NCBI RefSeq assembly: GCF_019029495.1
Contig: NZ_JAERQM010000001.1
Location: 992,001 to 1,056,000 of the forward strand
Direction: 5' to 3'
Source: Falsiroseomonas oleicola
GTDB lineage: Bacteria; Pseudomonadota; Alphaproteobacteria; Acetobacterales; Acetobacteraceae
Length of the DNA stretch: 64,000 nucleotides
Shown: in pieces, positions 35,888 to 45,480 of the stretch
Layout of the letters: each line of letters opens with the position of its first letter
Numbering within the stretch: position 1 is the stretch's first letter
Notes under the pieces: model-generated
Told to the model about the DNA's origin: nothing
What the model saw: only the letters and a program-made list of their open reading frames with translations
Databases searched by the model: none
Position numbers and translations under genes: made by a program

Positions 35888-36094
35888 TCACGGCCCGAAC
35901 AGGGCCAGCGCCACTTCCCCGGCCACCATGCTGGCTGACAGGCCGATCCAGGACCAGCGCATCGCTTCCCTCCATGCGGGCTCCACCGGGGCCGCGCGCT
36001 GCAGAACCTGCGGCCGCGGCGGGATGCGGAGTTCGGCCGGGATGTCGCTGGCGACAGAGGCCTGGGGGCGGTAGCCGAGGGCGATGCTGCTCAT
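35888..36094 (-). CDS. Small hypothetical protein with one C-terminal membrane helix
   Basis: A 68-residue frame starting MSSIALGYRPQASVASDIPA. It has a proline-rich middle (RIPPRPQVLQRAAPVEPAW) and a terminal hydrophobic segment WSWIGLSASMVAGEVALALF that could anchor it in the membrane. I do not recognise a family. Support is modest: it has a sensible amphipathic layout and no overlapping gene, but no good ribosome-binding site. It lies between the kinase terminator and the repeat-protein gene, read away from the latter. Confidence 0.45.
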   Translation of the reverse strand: MSSIALGYRPQASVASDIPAELRIPPRPQVLQRAAPVEPAWREAMRWSWIGLSASMVAGEVALALFGP

Positions 36095-36244
36095 GGGGGT
36101 GACTGGAACATATCAAGAACATGAACGCAAGCCGATTCATTGTCGCTTCGGCCCCATGCGTATCACGCTGTCCGACCCGGCCCACGATGCCTCTTGTGAA
36201 AGCCGGCCGGCCCCGTGAACATGGTGCCAAGCAAGGAGCGCCGC

Positions 36245-36805
36245 ATGTCCAAGTCCGAGGGGTCCCCGCTGGCCCGACGCCTGTTGGTACTGCGCCTGGC
36301 AAGCCTGGGCGGTGCCGCGGCGCTGCCCGTTGCGGCGGCGGCGCAGAGTTCCAAGTCACCGCCGGTCGCGCCCGGTGCGCCGCCAGGGGGGAAGGGCGGC
36401 CCGGCGCCCAGCGCTCCGAATGCGCCAGGTGGCAAGGGCGGCAGCGCCCCCACCCCGCCCCCCAGCGGGGCGACCGACAGCGACCCGAATGATCCGCCAG
36501 GCCGGGGTCGTGGCGGCAACCGGCCGGGCGCCGGCACCAGCGACAGCGACCCGACCGATCCGCCGGGCCGGGGCCGTGGTGGCAGTCGGCCGGGCACCGG
36601 CGTGACCGACAGCGACCCGAATGACCCGGTGGGACGCGGCCGTGGCGGCAATCGCCCGGGCGCCGGCCCGAGCGACAGCGACCCCAGCGATCCGCCCGGC
36701 GCAGGCCGGGGGGGCGCCGCGCCGCGCAAGGGCGCCAGCGGGCCGACCGATCGCGATCCGACGGACCCGCCGGGACGCGGCCGCGGCGGCACCGTGCGGA
36801 TCTGA
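36245..36805 (+). CDS. Secreted Asp/Pro/Gly-rich tandem-repeat protein
   Basis: A 186-residue exported protein of unknown family. The signal peptide covers about residues 1-34 (ends VAAAAQ). A Pro/Gly linker and then five imperfect repeats of about 21 residues follow, with core (S/T)DSDPxDPPGRGRGG. The acidic DSDPxDP units alternate with arginine-glycine segments, giving a strongly zwitterionic, probably disordered chain; the DxDxxD spacing hints at calcium binding but this is not established. An AAGGAG ribosome-binding site lies 7 nt before ATG 36245, which decides the start over the in-frame ATG at 36215. Confidence 0.75.
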   Translation: MSKSEGSPLARRLLVLRLASLGGAAALPVAAAAQSSKSPPVAPGAPPGGKGGPAPSAPNAPGGKGGSAPTPPPSGATDSDPNDPPGRGRGGNRPGAGTSDSDPTDPPGRGRGGSRPGTGVTDSDPNDPVGRGRGGNRPGAGPSDSDPSDPPGAGRGGAAPRKGASGPTDRDPTDPPGRGRGGTVRI

Positions 36806-36815
36806 CGGCCGCCGC

Positions 36816-37394
36816 TCAGCCGATGGCGATGCCGCGCCCGGCGAAGAAGCGGTCGAAAACGGCCGGCGCCAGCCGGGCATCCTGCTGCGTGGCGGCCGTG
36901 TCGCCGGAGGGGTTGTTGAAGCGCAGCGCGCCCGCCCCGTCCCGGCCGAAGACGAGCACCAGATGCCCGCCGCGCGACGGCGGCGCGATGTCCGGCCGGC
37001 GGATGCCGGGATGGACGGAGGCGATGAACAGACCCTCCGGCAGGTGCTCCGCCGTCAGGTCCAGCGCGATGCGCGCGGCGATCCCCTGCCCCGCCAGCCA
37101 GGCCACAGCCCCGGCATAGATCAGGCCACGGATGTCGCCCTCCGGCGTTTCCACGTAGCCGCCCTCGGCCTGGACGCCGCGCCGGATGTCATGGATCGGC
37201 GGCACCGGCCGCCCCAGCGCGCCGAGCACCATTTGCAGACAGGCGCAGCCGCAGAGGTGCCCGGCCCAGCGGCCATATTCAGCCGCATCCGCCGCGCCGC
37301 TGGCGGCCCAGAGCGGATCGGTCGCCGCATCGCGCCCGCCGAGGAAATCCGCGACCAGCTCGCGGCTTTCCCATTGGGCGCGAAACAGGATCAG
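36816..37394 (-). CDS. C39-like cysteine peptidase-fold protein with CTG start
   Basis: A 192-residue papain-like fold: a cysteine-containing helix start GHLCGCACLQMVLGALG (C48/C50/C52), then GLIYAGAVAWLAGQGI, and a histidine strand SRGGHLVLVFG followed by RFNNPSGDTA, which would provide the third catalytic residue. The first in-frame ATG (37232) would delete the cysteine region. The only start giving the full domain is a CTG at 37394 that overlaps the upstream ATPase stop as CTGA, mirroring the ATGA couplings seen elsewhere. No signal peptide is visible. Substrate unknown; it is the last gene of the peptide-transport string. Confidence 0.65.
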   Translation of the reverse strand: MILFRAQWESRELVADFLGGRDAATDPLWAASGAADAAEYGRWAGHLCGCACLQMVLGALGRPVPPIHDIRRGVQAEGGYVETPEGDIRGLIYAGAVAWLAGQGIAARIALDLTAEHLPEGLFIASVHPGIRRPDIAPPSRGGHLVLVFGRDGAGALRFNNPSGDTAATQQDARLAPAVFDRFFAGRGIAIG

Positions 37395-38448
37395 GCCGCG
37401 TCGTTCAGATGGCAGGCGCTACGCTGGCCCGGCGCGATCTCCCGCAGCTTCGGCACTTCCACCGAGCAGCGTGCGAAGGCATGCGGGCAGCGCGGGTGGA
37501 AATGGCAGCCGGGCGGCGGGTTCAGCGGCGAGGGGATTTCCCCCTTCACTGTGGCGAAGGCCCGCTTGCGATTGCCGATGCGCGGCACGCTGTTCAGCAG
37601 CGACTGGGTATAGGGGTGGTTGGCCGCGGTGAAGACGCGCTCGGTCGGCGCTTCCTCCACCACCCGGCCCAGATACATGATGACCACGCGGTCGCTCAGA
37701 TGTTCCACCACGCCAAGGTCATGGCTGATGAACAGATAGGTGAGGTCCAGATCCGTCCGCAGCTTCATGAACAGGTTCAGGATCTGCGCCTGGATCGACA
37801 CGTCCAGCGCTGCCACCGCCTCGTCGCAGACGATGAATTCCGGCGCCACGGCAAGGGCCCGGGCGATGCCGATGCGCTGGCGCTGGCCACCGGAGAACTG
37901 GTGCGGGTAGCGACGCTTGAAGGCGGGGTCGAGACCGGCGCGGCGCATCTGCTCATCGACATAGCTGTCGAAATTCGCGCGCGTGGTCAGGCCATGCACC
38001 AGCGGCGCCTCGCCCACGATATCGGCGACCCGCATGCGCGGGTTCAGGCTGGCATAGGGGTCCTGGAAGATCATCTGCCGGCGCAGCTTGCCGATCTTGG
38101 CAGCCTCGCCCTGCATGCCGGCCACGTCCTGGCCGTTCCACAGCACCTGGCCTTCGGATTGCGGCAGGATGCCCGCGACGATGCGGCCGAGCGTCGATTT
38201 GCCGCAGCCGGATTCACCAACCAGGCCCACCACCTCGCCTTTGCGGACGCGGAGGTCGACGCCGTCCACCGCATGGACAATCTCCTCCTTCACCGAGGCG
38301 CCGAGGCGGCGCGCCAGCTTGGCGGCGATGTCGAGCTTCTTGGCGAAGCGGCGGGTGACGCCGCGCAGCTCGACCATCGGGGTCTCGCTGTCGGAGAAGA
38401 CCCGGGCGGTGCCGACGGATTCGCTTTGCATCTGCATCTGGGACTGGC

Positions 38449-38452
<4 letters not shown>
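37391..38452 (-). CDS. dppF: Peptide ABC transporter ATP-binding protein (DppF/OppF)
   Basis: A 353-residue ATPase with Walker [11 protein letters not shown]-loop [11 protein letters not shown], signature [14 protein letters not shown], Walker [15 protein letters not shown] and switch histidine FISHDLGVV. The C-terminal oligopeptide-transporter extension has the cysteine cluster [14 protein letters not shown], which may bind an Fe-S cluster or metal as in related proteins. It overlaps dppD by 4 nt. With dppD it energises import through the two permeases. The start has a Gln/Met/Ser-rich lead ([12 protein letters not shown]). Confidence 0.93.
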
Positions 38453-39459
<1,007 letters not shown>

Positions 39460-39467
39460 GGGCACCC

Positions 39468-40397
39468 TTACTTCTGCAGCCGCGGGTTCAGCACGTCGCG
39501 CAACTGGTCGCCGACCAGGTTGATGGCGACGATCGTCACCAGCAGCGCGATGCCTGGATAGAAGGAAATCCAGTATTTGCCCGAGAGCATGTATTCGTAG
39601 CCATTGGCGATCAGCAGCCCCAGCGAGGGCTCCGTGATCGGCACGCCGAGGCCGAGGAAGGACAACGTCGCCTCCAGCGCGATAGCGCGCGCCACCTGCA
39701 TGGTGCCGATGACGATCAGCGGCGGCAGGCAGTTCGGCAGCAGGTGGCGGAACAGGATGCGGTAGCGCGGCAGCGCCAGGCATTCCGCCGCCTCGATATA
39801 TTCGCGCCGGCGTTCGACCAGCGCGGTGCCGCGGACGGTGCGGGCGTAATAGGCCCATTCCACCACGACGATGGCGATGACCACGTTCGTCACGGACTTG
39901 CCGAGGAACGCCAGGATCATCAGCGCGACGAGGATCGAGGGGAAGGAGAGCTGCAGGTCGACGATGCGCATGATGATGCTGTCGGTCTTGCCGCCGGCAT
40001 AGGCCGCGGCGAGACCCAGCGATGCGCCCACCATGCAGGCGATGAAGGCCGAACCGGCGCCCACGGTCAGCGAGATGCGCAGCCCGTACATGATGCCGGA
40101 CAGCATGTCCCGCCCCTGGTCATCGGTGCCGAGCCAGTAGGTGATCGATCCGTCGCCGGATTTCTCCCCCGGCTCCAGCCGCCCGTCCATGATGTCCAGC
40201 ACCGCCAGGTCGTAGGGATCCTGCGGCGAGATGAAGGGCGCGAGGATCGCCACCACGATGATGATGGAGATCACGATCAAGCCGCCCAGGGCGAGCTTGG
40301 ATTCGGCGAATTCCGAGCAGAAGCGCCGGAACGGCGTTTCCACCTTGATCTTGGCGGGGTCCTCGATGGGCGCCCCCTGGCCGACGACCGCGCTCAT
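39468..40397 (-). CDS. dppC: Peptide ABC transporter permease (DppC/OppC)
   Basis: A 309-residue permease. The long N-terminal cytoplasmic lead and first helix (LALGGLIVISIIIVVAILAP) are followed by a periplasmic loop and five more helices. The EAA loop that contacts the ATPases is EAAECLALPRYRILFRHLLP. The segment WLGTDDQGRDMLSGIMYGLR is the usual DppC hallmark. It lies 8 nt upstream of dppD and 13 nt downstream of dppB in one operon. Confidence 0.93.
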   Translation of the reverse strand: MSAVVGQGAPIEDPAKIKVETPFRRFCSEFAESKLALGGLIVISIIIVVAILAPFISPQDPYDLAVLDIMDGRLEPGEKSGDGSITYWLGTDDQGRDMLSGIMYGLRISLTVGAGSAFIACMVGASLGLAAAYAGGKTDSIIMRIVDLQLSFPSILVALMILAFLGKSVTNVVIAIVVVEWAYYARTVRGTALVERRREYIEAAECLALPRYRILFRHLLPNCLPPLIVIGTMQVARAIALEATLSFLGLGVPITEPSLGLLIANGYEYMLSGKYWISFYPGIALLVTIVAINLVGDQLRDVLNPRLQK

Positions 40398-40410
40398 GCC
40401 GCGCCCCCCT

Positions 40411-41382
40411 TCACTTGCTGTCCAGCCGCACGCGCGGGTCGAGCACCGAATACATCAGGTCCACCACCAGGTTGATGGTGATGAACATCAGCACCACGAT
40501 CATGAGATAGGCGACGATCACCGGGCGATCGAGCACGTTGATGCTGTCGATGATGAGCTTGCCCATGCCCGGCCAGGCGAAGATGCTTTCCGTCACGACC
40601 GAGAAGGCGATGGTGCTGCCGAATTCGAGCCCGGTGACGGTGACGACCGGGATCAGGATGTTCTTGAACACATGCACGAAGGTCACGCGGAAGGGGCTGA
40701 GCCCCTTGGCGCGGGCGAATTTCACATAGTCCATCAGCATCGTCTCCCGCACCCCCGCGCGGGTCAGGCGGATGACGAGGCTGATCTTGAACAGTGCGAG
40801 GTTCAGCGCGGGCATCGCCAGATGCGTCAGCCCGTTCCAGGTCAGGAAGGACCAGCGCGTGCCGAGGATCTCCACCGTCTCGCCGCGCCCGGTGGAAGGC
40901 AGCCAGCCGAGCTGCACGGCGAAGACCATGATGAGCATCAGCCCGACCCAGAAGGTGGGCAGGGAGAAGCCGAGGATCGACCCGGCCATGATGGCCTTGG
41001 AGCCGACGCTGTTCGGCTTCAGCCCGGCATAGAGGCCGAGCGGCAGGCCGATCAGGATGGCGCCGAAGGTGGCCGCGAAGGCCAGTTCCAGCGTCGCCGG
41101 CATCCGCTGGAGGATCAGTTGCAGCGCCGGCTCGTTGAAGACGAAGGAGCGCCCCAGATCCCCCTGCACCGCCTTGCCCAGGAAGATCAGGTACTGCTGC
41201 CAGAGCGGCAGGTCGAGCCCGAGGGCAATGATCGCGCGCTCACGCTCGAACTGGTCCGCATCCGGGCTGATCAGGATCTCGACCGGGTCGCCAATGGCGA
41301 AGACGCCGACGAAGACGATGATGGACATCGCCAGCACGACGCCGGCGGCCTGAATCAGCCGCCGCAGCAGATAGACGCTCAT
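40411..41382 (-). CDS. dppB: Peptide ABC transporter permease (DppB/OppB)
   Basis: A 323-residue permease starting MSVYLLRRLIQAAGVVLAMS with six helices. The family features PLWQQYLIFLGKAVQGDLGR and the EAA-like loop DYVKFARAKGLSPFRVTFVH are present. It follows the binding-protein gene after 23 nt. With DppC it forms the membrane pore for di- or oligopeptides, or for related ligands such as nickel chelates or glutathione; the true ligand is set by the binding proteins. Confidence 0.93.
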   Translation of the reverse strand: MSVYLLRRLIQAAGVVLAMSIIVFVGVFAIGDPVEILISPDADQFERERAIIALGLDLPLWQQYLIFLGKAVQGDLGRSFVFNEPALQLILQRMPATLELAFAATFGAILIGLPLGLYAGLKPNSVGSKAIMAGSILGFSLPTFWVGLMLIMVFAVQLGWLPSTGRGETVEILGTRWSFLTWNGLTHLAMPALNLALFKISLVIRLTRAGVRETMLMDYVKFARAKGLSPFRVTFVHVFKNILIPVVTVTGLEFGSTIAFSVVTESIFAWPGMGKLIIDSINVLDRPVIVAYLMIVVLMFITINLVVDLMYSVLDPRVRLDSK

Positions 41383-41405
41383 CCCGGTCCCCTTGACCTA
41401 TTTGC

Positions 41406-42995
41406 TCAGCGGGCGGCCGCCGGGCGCGTATCCTGCGCCCGGGTCAGCTCATCGACGCGCGCCTGATGCGTGAAGCCGCGGCGCGACGCCCAGATGTTGG
41501 TCTGGATATGCAGCGGGATCACGGCCACCTGCTCCGCCGCGATGCGCTGCGCGCGGATCAGAAGCTGCTCGCGCTTCTCATTGTCCAGCTCCGACAGCGA
41601 TTCGGTCAGCAGCGCGTCCACCTCGGCATTGGAGAAGCGGCCGCGGTTCGACGCGCCCCAGCCACGGTCCCGGCTGTAGGTGGCCAGGATGTTGCGCAGC
41701 GGGTGGCTGCCATCCGGGTTGGAGCCCCAGCCGATCAGGAAGGAGGAGAATTCCTGGCGGCCGGCGCGGCCGACGAAGGTGGACCAGGTCTGCGCCTCGA
41801 CGGCGGTGCGGACGCCGATGCGGGTCCACATCTGGCCGACCGCCTGGATGATGCGGCTGTCATTGATGTAGCGGTCATTCGGGCCGGACAGCGTGATGCG
41901 GAAGCCGTTGGGATAGCCGGCCTCGGCCAGCAGGCGGCGGGCCGCATCGGCATTGAATTCCGGCGCTTCCAGGCCCGGCACATGGCTGTAGGTGCCCGGC
42001 GGCAGGAACTGGCCGGACGGTGTGGCCGCACCTTCCATCACCCGCTCCGCGATCGCCTTGCGGTCGATCGCGATCGACAGCGCACGCCGCACCCGCACGT
42101 CCTGCAGCGGGTTGCGGCCCAGCGGCCGGCCATCATTGTCCGTGATCTGCGGCGAATTCTCATCCGCCGCGCGCAGATGGTCCAGGCCGAGGAAGACCAG
42201 GCGCAGGCCCACAGTCTCCGTGACGTTGATGTTCGGGTCGCGGCGCAGCCGGGCCAGATCGCTGGTCGGCACCTGGTCGATCACGTCAAGATCGCCCGAC
42301 AGCAGCGACGCCGTGCGCGTCGCGTCGTTGGTGACCATGCGGTAGTTCACCCGCTCGAAGGCCGGCTTGTCGCCCCAGTAATTGTCGTTGCGCGCGAACT
42401 CGATCCGGTCGCCGCTGCGATGGTTCACCACGCGCCAGGGGCCGGTGCCGATGGCGACGCGGCCGCTGTTGAAATCCTCGGTCGCCGCATTCGCATGCGT
42501 CTCCGAATCCAGAATGCGGACATTGGTCATGTCCAGCGGCATCAGCGGATAGGGCTGCGCGGTGTGGAAGCGGATGGTCAGCGGATCGACGATCTCCATC
42601 CGCACGATCGGCCGCGCATAGGCCGCGTAGGAGGACGGGCTGTTCGGCACGTTCGGCAGGCGCTGGATGGTGAAGACCACATCCTCCGCCGTGAAGGCGT
42701 TGCCGTTGTGGAAGGTCACATTCGGCCGCAGCTTGAATTCCCAGGTGGTCGGGCCGACCGCGCGCCAGCTTTCCGCCAGGCCGGGGATGTTGCGCGCCGC
42801 GGAATCGGTGCTGACCAGCTTGTCGAAGATCATGTCGCTGACGGCGTTGTTCGGCGACAACTGGTGATAATGCGGATCAAGCGATGTCACGGGCGAACCA
42901 ACGCCCATGTTCAGCGTCTGAGCCTTTGCCGCCGGCAGGCCCGCCACCACAACGGATGCTGCCACCAGGGCGGCATTGCGGATGCTGTTGCGCAT
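41406..42995 (-). CDS. ABC transporter substrate-binding protein (SBP family 5)
   Basis: A 529-residue periplasmic cluster C protein. The signal peptide (MRNSIRNAALVAASVVVAGLPAAKA) precedes TLNMGVGSPVTSLDPHYHQL and the family landmark LRPNVTFHNGNAFTAEDVVF. A GAGGAGAAG ribosome-binding site precedes ATG 42995, which is chosen over a start five codons earlier. It is the first gene of the transporter operon and about as long as DppA. The ligand is unknown. A divergent paralog follows across a 107-nt gap. Confidence 0.93.
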   Translation of the reverse strand: MRNSIRNAALVAASVVVAGLPAAKAQTLNMGVGSPVTSLDPHYHQLSPNNAVSDMIFDKLVSTDSAARNIPGLAESWRAVGPTTWEFKLRPNVTFHNGNAFTAEDVVFTIQRLPNVPNSPSSYAAYARPIVRMEIVDPLTIRFHTAQPYPLMPLDMTNVRILDSETHANAATEDFNSGRVAIGTGPWRVVNHRSGDRIEFARNDNYWGDKPAFERVNYRMVTNDATRTASLLSGDLDVIDQVPTSDLARLRRDPNINVTETVGLRLVFLGLDHLRAADENSPQITDNDGRPLGRNPLQDVRVRRALSIAIDRKAIAERVMEGAATPSGQFLPPGTYSHVPGLEAPEFNADAARRLLAEAGYPNGFRITLSGPNDRYINDSRIIQAVGQMWTRIGVRTAVEAQTWSTFVGRAGRQEFSSFLIGWGSNPDGSHPLRNILATYSRDRGWGASNRGRFSNAEVDALLTESLSELDNEKREQLLIRAQRIAAEQVAVIPLHIQTNIWASRRGFTHQARVDELTRAQDTRPAAAR

Positions 42996-43102
42996 CACTC
43001 TTCTCCTCAACGAAAGCTTCCCCGAAGCGGCCTCTGTAGCAGCATGTGTCGCGACCGGCTAGGCTAACGGCCTGTTCATGACTGTCCGGAGAGACACAGC
43101 GA

Positions 43103-44701
43103 ATGCAATTTAATCCTCCGCGTCGCCGCCACGCGCTGCTGGCCGCGGTCTTGCTGGCTGCCGCGTCGCCCGCTTTTGCGCAGCCGGCATCGCGCAACCT
43201 CACCATCGGCATCGGCGGGTCCCCTACCTCGCTCGACCCGCATTTCTACAATGCCTCGCCCAATATCAGCCTGACCATGCACCTGTTCGACCGGCTGACG
43301 GAGCAGGATTCGCAGGCGCGCATCCAGCCGGCGCTGGCCGAAAGCTGGCGCGCGGTCAGCGACACGACCTGGGAATTCAAGCTGCGTGCCGGCGTGAAGT
43401 GGCATGACGGGCGCGACTTCACCGCCGATGACGTGGCCTTCACCGTCGGCCGCGCGCCCAATGTGCCGAACAGCCCGGGCGGCTTCGGCGGCTTCGTCCG
43501 CGCCATCACCCGGGTCGAGGTGGTGGACCCGCTGACCATCCGCTTCCACACCGCCGCCCCGCATCCGCTGCTGCCGACCGAGCTCGCCTCGATCCAGATC
43601 ATCTCCCGCCATGTCGGCGAAGGTGCGGCGACCGAGGACTACAATGCGGGCCGCGCCGCCATCGGCACCGGCCCCTATCGCCTGGTGTCCTACCGCCCCG
43701 GCGACCGCACCGAATTCGCCCGCAACGAGGCCTATTGGAAGGGCGCCGAGCCCTGGGGCCGAGTCTCCTATCGCTTCGTCGCCAATGACGCGGCGCGCAC
43801 CGCGGGCATCCTGGCCGGCGACCTCGACGTCATCGACCAGGTGCCGTCGACCGACATCGCCCGGCTGCGCCGCGACAACCGGCTCAGCATCTCCGAGATC
43901 CAGGGCCTGCGCCTGATCTACCTGATGACCGACTTCTCCCGCACCGACACCGCGCCGGTGCTGGTCAGCGACAACGAAGGCCGGCCGCTGGAACGCAACC
44001 CGATGCTGGATCCGCGGGTGCGGCGCGCGCTGTCCATCGCCATCGACCGGGAAGCGCTGGCCGATCGCGTGATGGAAGGCACCGCGCGCCCGACCGGCCA
44101 GTGGCTGCCGCCGGGCTCCTATTCCTACAACCCGGCCGTGGAGGCCCCGCGCCCCGATCCGGAGGGCGCCCGCCGCCTGCTGGCCGAGGCCGGCTTCCCG
44201 CAGGGCTTCCGGCTGACCCTGACGACGCCGAATGACCGCTATCCGAACGACGCGCGCACGGCCCAGGCCGTGGCGCAGATGTGGAGCCGCATCGGCGTGC
44301 GCACCTCCGTCGATGCGCTGCCCTGGACCAGCTATGCGGCGCGCAATTCCCGCCAGGAATTCAACGCCCGCCTGGCCGGCTGGGGCAGCGTGACCGGGGA
44401 GGCCAGCTACATGCTGGTGAATATCTTCGGCACCTATAACCGCGAACGCCGCACCGGCGCCTCCAACAACTCCCGCTACTCGAATCCGGAGCTGGATGCG
44501 CTGACGGCCCGCGCCGCCGGCACGCTGGACGATGCCGAGCGCGAGAAGCTGCTGCAGCAGGCGGTGGCGATGGTGGATCGCGAAACGGCGATGATCCCGC
44601 TGTTCCAGCTCGTGAACTTCTGGGCCACCCGCCGCGGCATCACCTATGAGCCGCGGATGGATGAGCGCACGGTTGCGATGAACGCCCGCCCCGCGAACTG
44701 A
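43103..44701 (+). CDS. Second ABC substrate-binding protein (SBP family 5), divergent paralog
   Basis: A 532-residue periplasmic binding protein starting MQFNPPRRRHALLAAVLLAA with signal cleavage near AFAQPAS. It closely follows the layout of its neighbour: SPTSLDPHFYNASPNISLTM, LRAGVKWHDGRDFTADDVAF, then GTGPYRLVSYRPGDRTEFAR. The shared phrases show a tandem duplication followed by divergence. It probably feeds the same DppBCDF complex with a different ligand (inference, since no other permease is present nearby). Divergent promoters must lie in the 107-nt gap. Confidence 0.92.
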   Translation: MQFNPPRRRHALLAAVLLAAASPAFAQPASRNLTIGIGGSPTSLDPHFYNASPNISLTMHLFDRLTEQDSQARIQPALAESWRAVSDTTWEFKLRAGVKWHDGRDFTADDVAFTVGRAPNVPNSPGGFGGFVRAITRVEVVDPLTIRFHTAAPHPLLPTELASIQIISRHVGEGAATEDYNAGRAAIGTGPYRLVSYRPGDRTEFARNEAYWKGAEPWGRVSYRFVANDAARTAGILAGDLDVIDQVPSTDIARLRRDNRLSISEIQGLRLIYLMTDFSRTDTAPVLVSDNEGRPLERNPMLDPRVRRALSIAIDREALADRVMEGTARPTGQWLPPGSYSYNPAVEAPRPDPEGARRLLAEAGFPQGFRLTLTTPNDRYPNDARTAQAVAQMWSRIGVRTSVDALPWTSYAARNSRQEFNARLAGWGSVTGEASYMLVNIFGTYNRERRTGASNNSRYSNPELDALTARAAGTLDDAEREKLLQQAVAMVDRETAMIPLFQLVNFWATRRGITYEPRMDERTVAMNARPAN

Positions 44702-44723
44702 GTCCCCGCCCGATAAAAGCCTT

Positions 44724-44743
44724 CTCCCCCCCGACGGGGGGAG
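44724..44743. terminator. GC hairpin between convergent genes
   Basis: An 8-bp CTCCCCCC/GGGGGGAG stem with a 4-nt loop, followed by GGGTTGGGTGAGGGG. It lies between the stops of the second binding protein and the Lrp-type regulator, and is the same repeat type as the hairpin at 9729-9747. Confidence 0.55.
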
Positions 44744-44801
44744 AGGGTTGGGTGAGGGGGGCTGCCCGGGACGGGAACGGCCCGCCTCGCCCCGAAACCC
44801 T

Positions 44802-45266
44802 CTACTCCTCCTCGGCCTCCGCCACCGGCAGGATCGCCGTTTCCTTCGGCGAGGCCAGCGCCAGGATCGTCTCGGTCCGCGCCACCCCGGGCTGGCCGCG
44901 CACGGCATCCGAGACAAAAGTCTCCAGCGCGGCGATATCCGCCAGGCGCAGCTTCAGCAGGTAGCACCAGGCGCCGGTGACGGTATGGCATTCCAGAACC
45001 GCCTCCCGCCCCTTCATCGCGGCGACGAAGCCGGCATCGCCGTCGCCGGGATGCATGGCGACGAAGACGAAGGCCAGCAGGGGGCAGCCGGCGGCGACGG
45101 GGTCGAGGTCGATCCGCCAGCCGCGGATCACCTCCCGCTCCTCCAGCCGCTTCACCCGCTCCGCGGTGGCCGAGACGGACAGGCCTGCGACCTTGGACAA
45201 TTCGGCGAGGCCAGCCGCCCCATTCTCCTGCAGGGCGACGACGAGGTTGCGATCGATTTCATCCAT
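44802..45266 (-). CDS. Lrp/AsnC family transcriptional regulator
   Basis: A 154-residue regulator. The N-terminal helix-turn-helix (LVVALQENGAAGLAELSKVA, then LSVSATAERVKRLEE) is followed by a C-terminal RAM/AsnC domain (LAFVFVAMHPGD, then TVTGAWCYLLKLRLADIAAL) that oligomerises and binds an amino acid. Members sense leucine, lysine, arginine and similar effectors. Its targets are unknown; the nearby peptide transporter and the ornithine/lysine decarboxylase are both plausible. The ATG at 45266 is the family start. Confidence 0.92.
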   Translation of the reverse strand: MDEIDRNLVVALQENGAAGLAELSKVAGLSVSATAERVKRLEEREVIRGWRIDLDPVAAGCPLLAFVFVAMHPGDGDAGFVAAMKGREAVLECHTVTGAWCYLLKLRLADIAALETFVSDAVRGQPGVARTETILALASPKETAILPVAEAEEE

Positions 45267-45480
45267 GGAGCGAGCTTAGACCGGGGGGCGCCAAAAAAGA
45301 AACGGCGGATCGACAATCACGCCGGAAGAACCGGGCGCACCGCCCGTCCCTTGCGCCCCGAATACGAATCGATATCGAAATACCTTGTCATCTCCTGAAC
45401 GGACAGCGAGGATATTGGACCACGGGGACCGGAAGGGCCGTCACCGCCGCCGGGTGGGTCAGAAGCGGGGATGAGGCATC

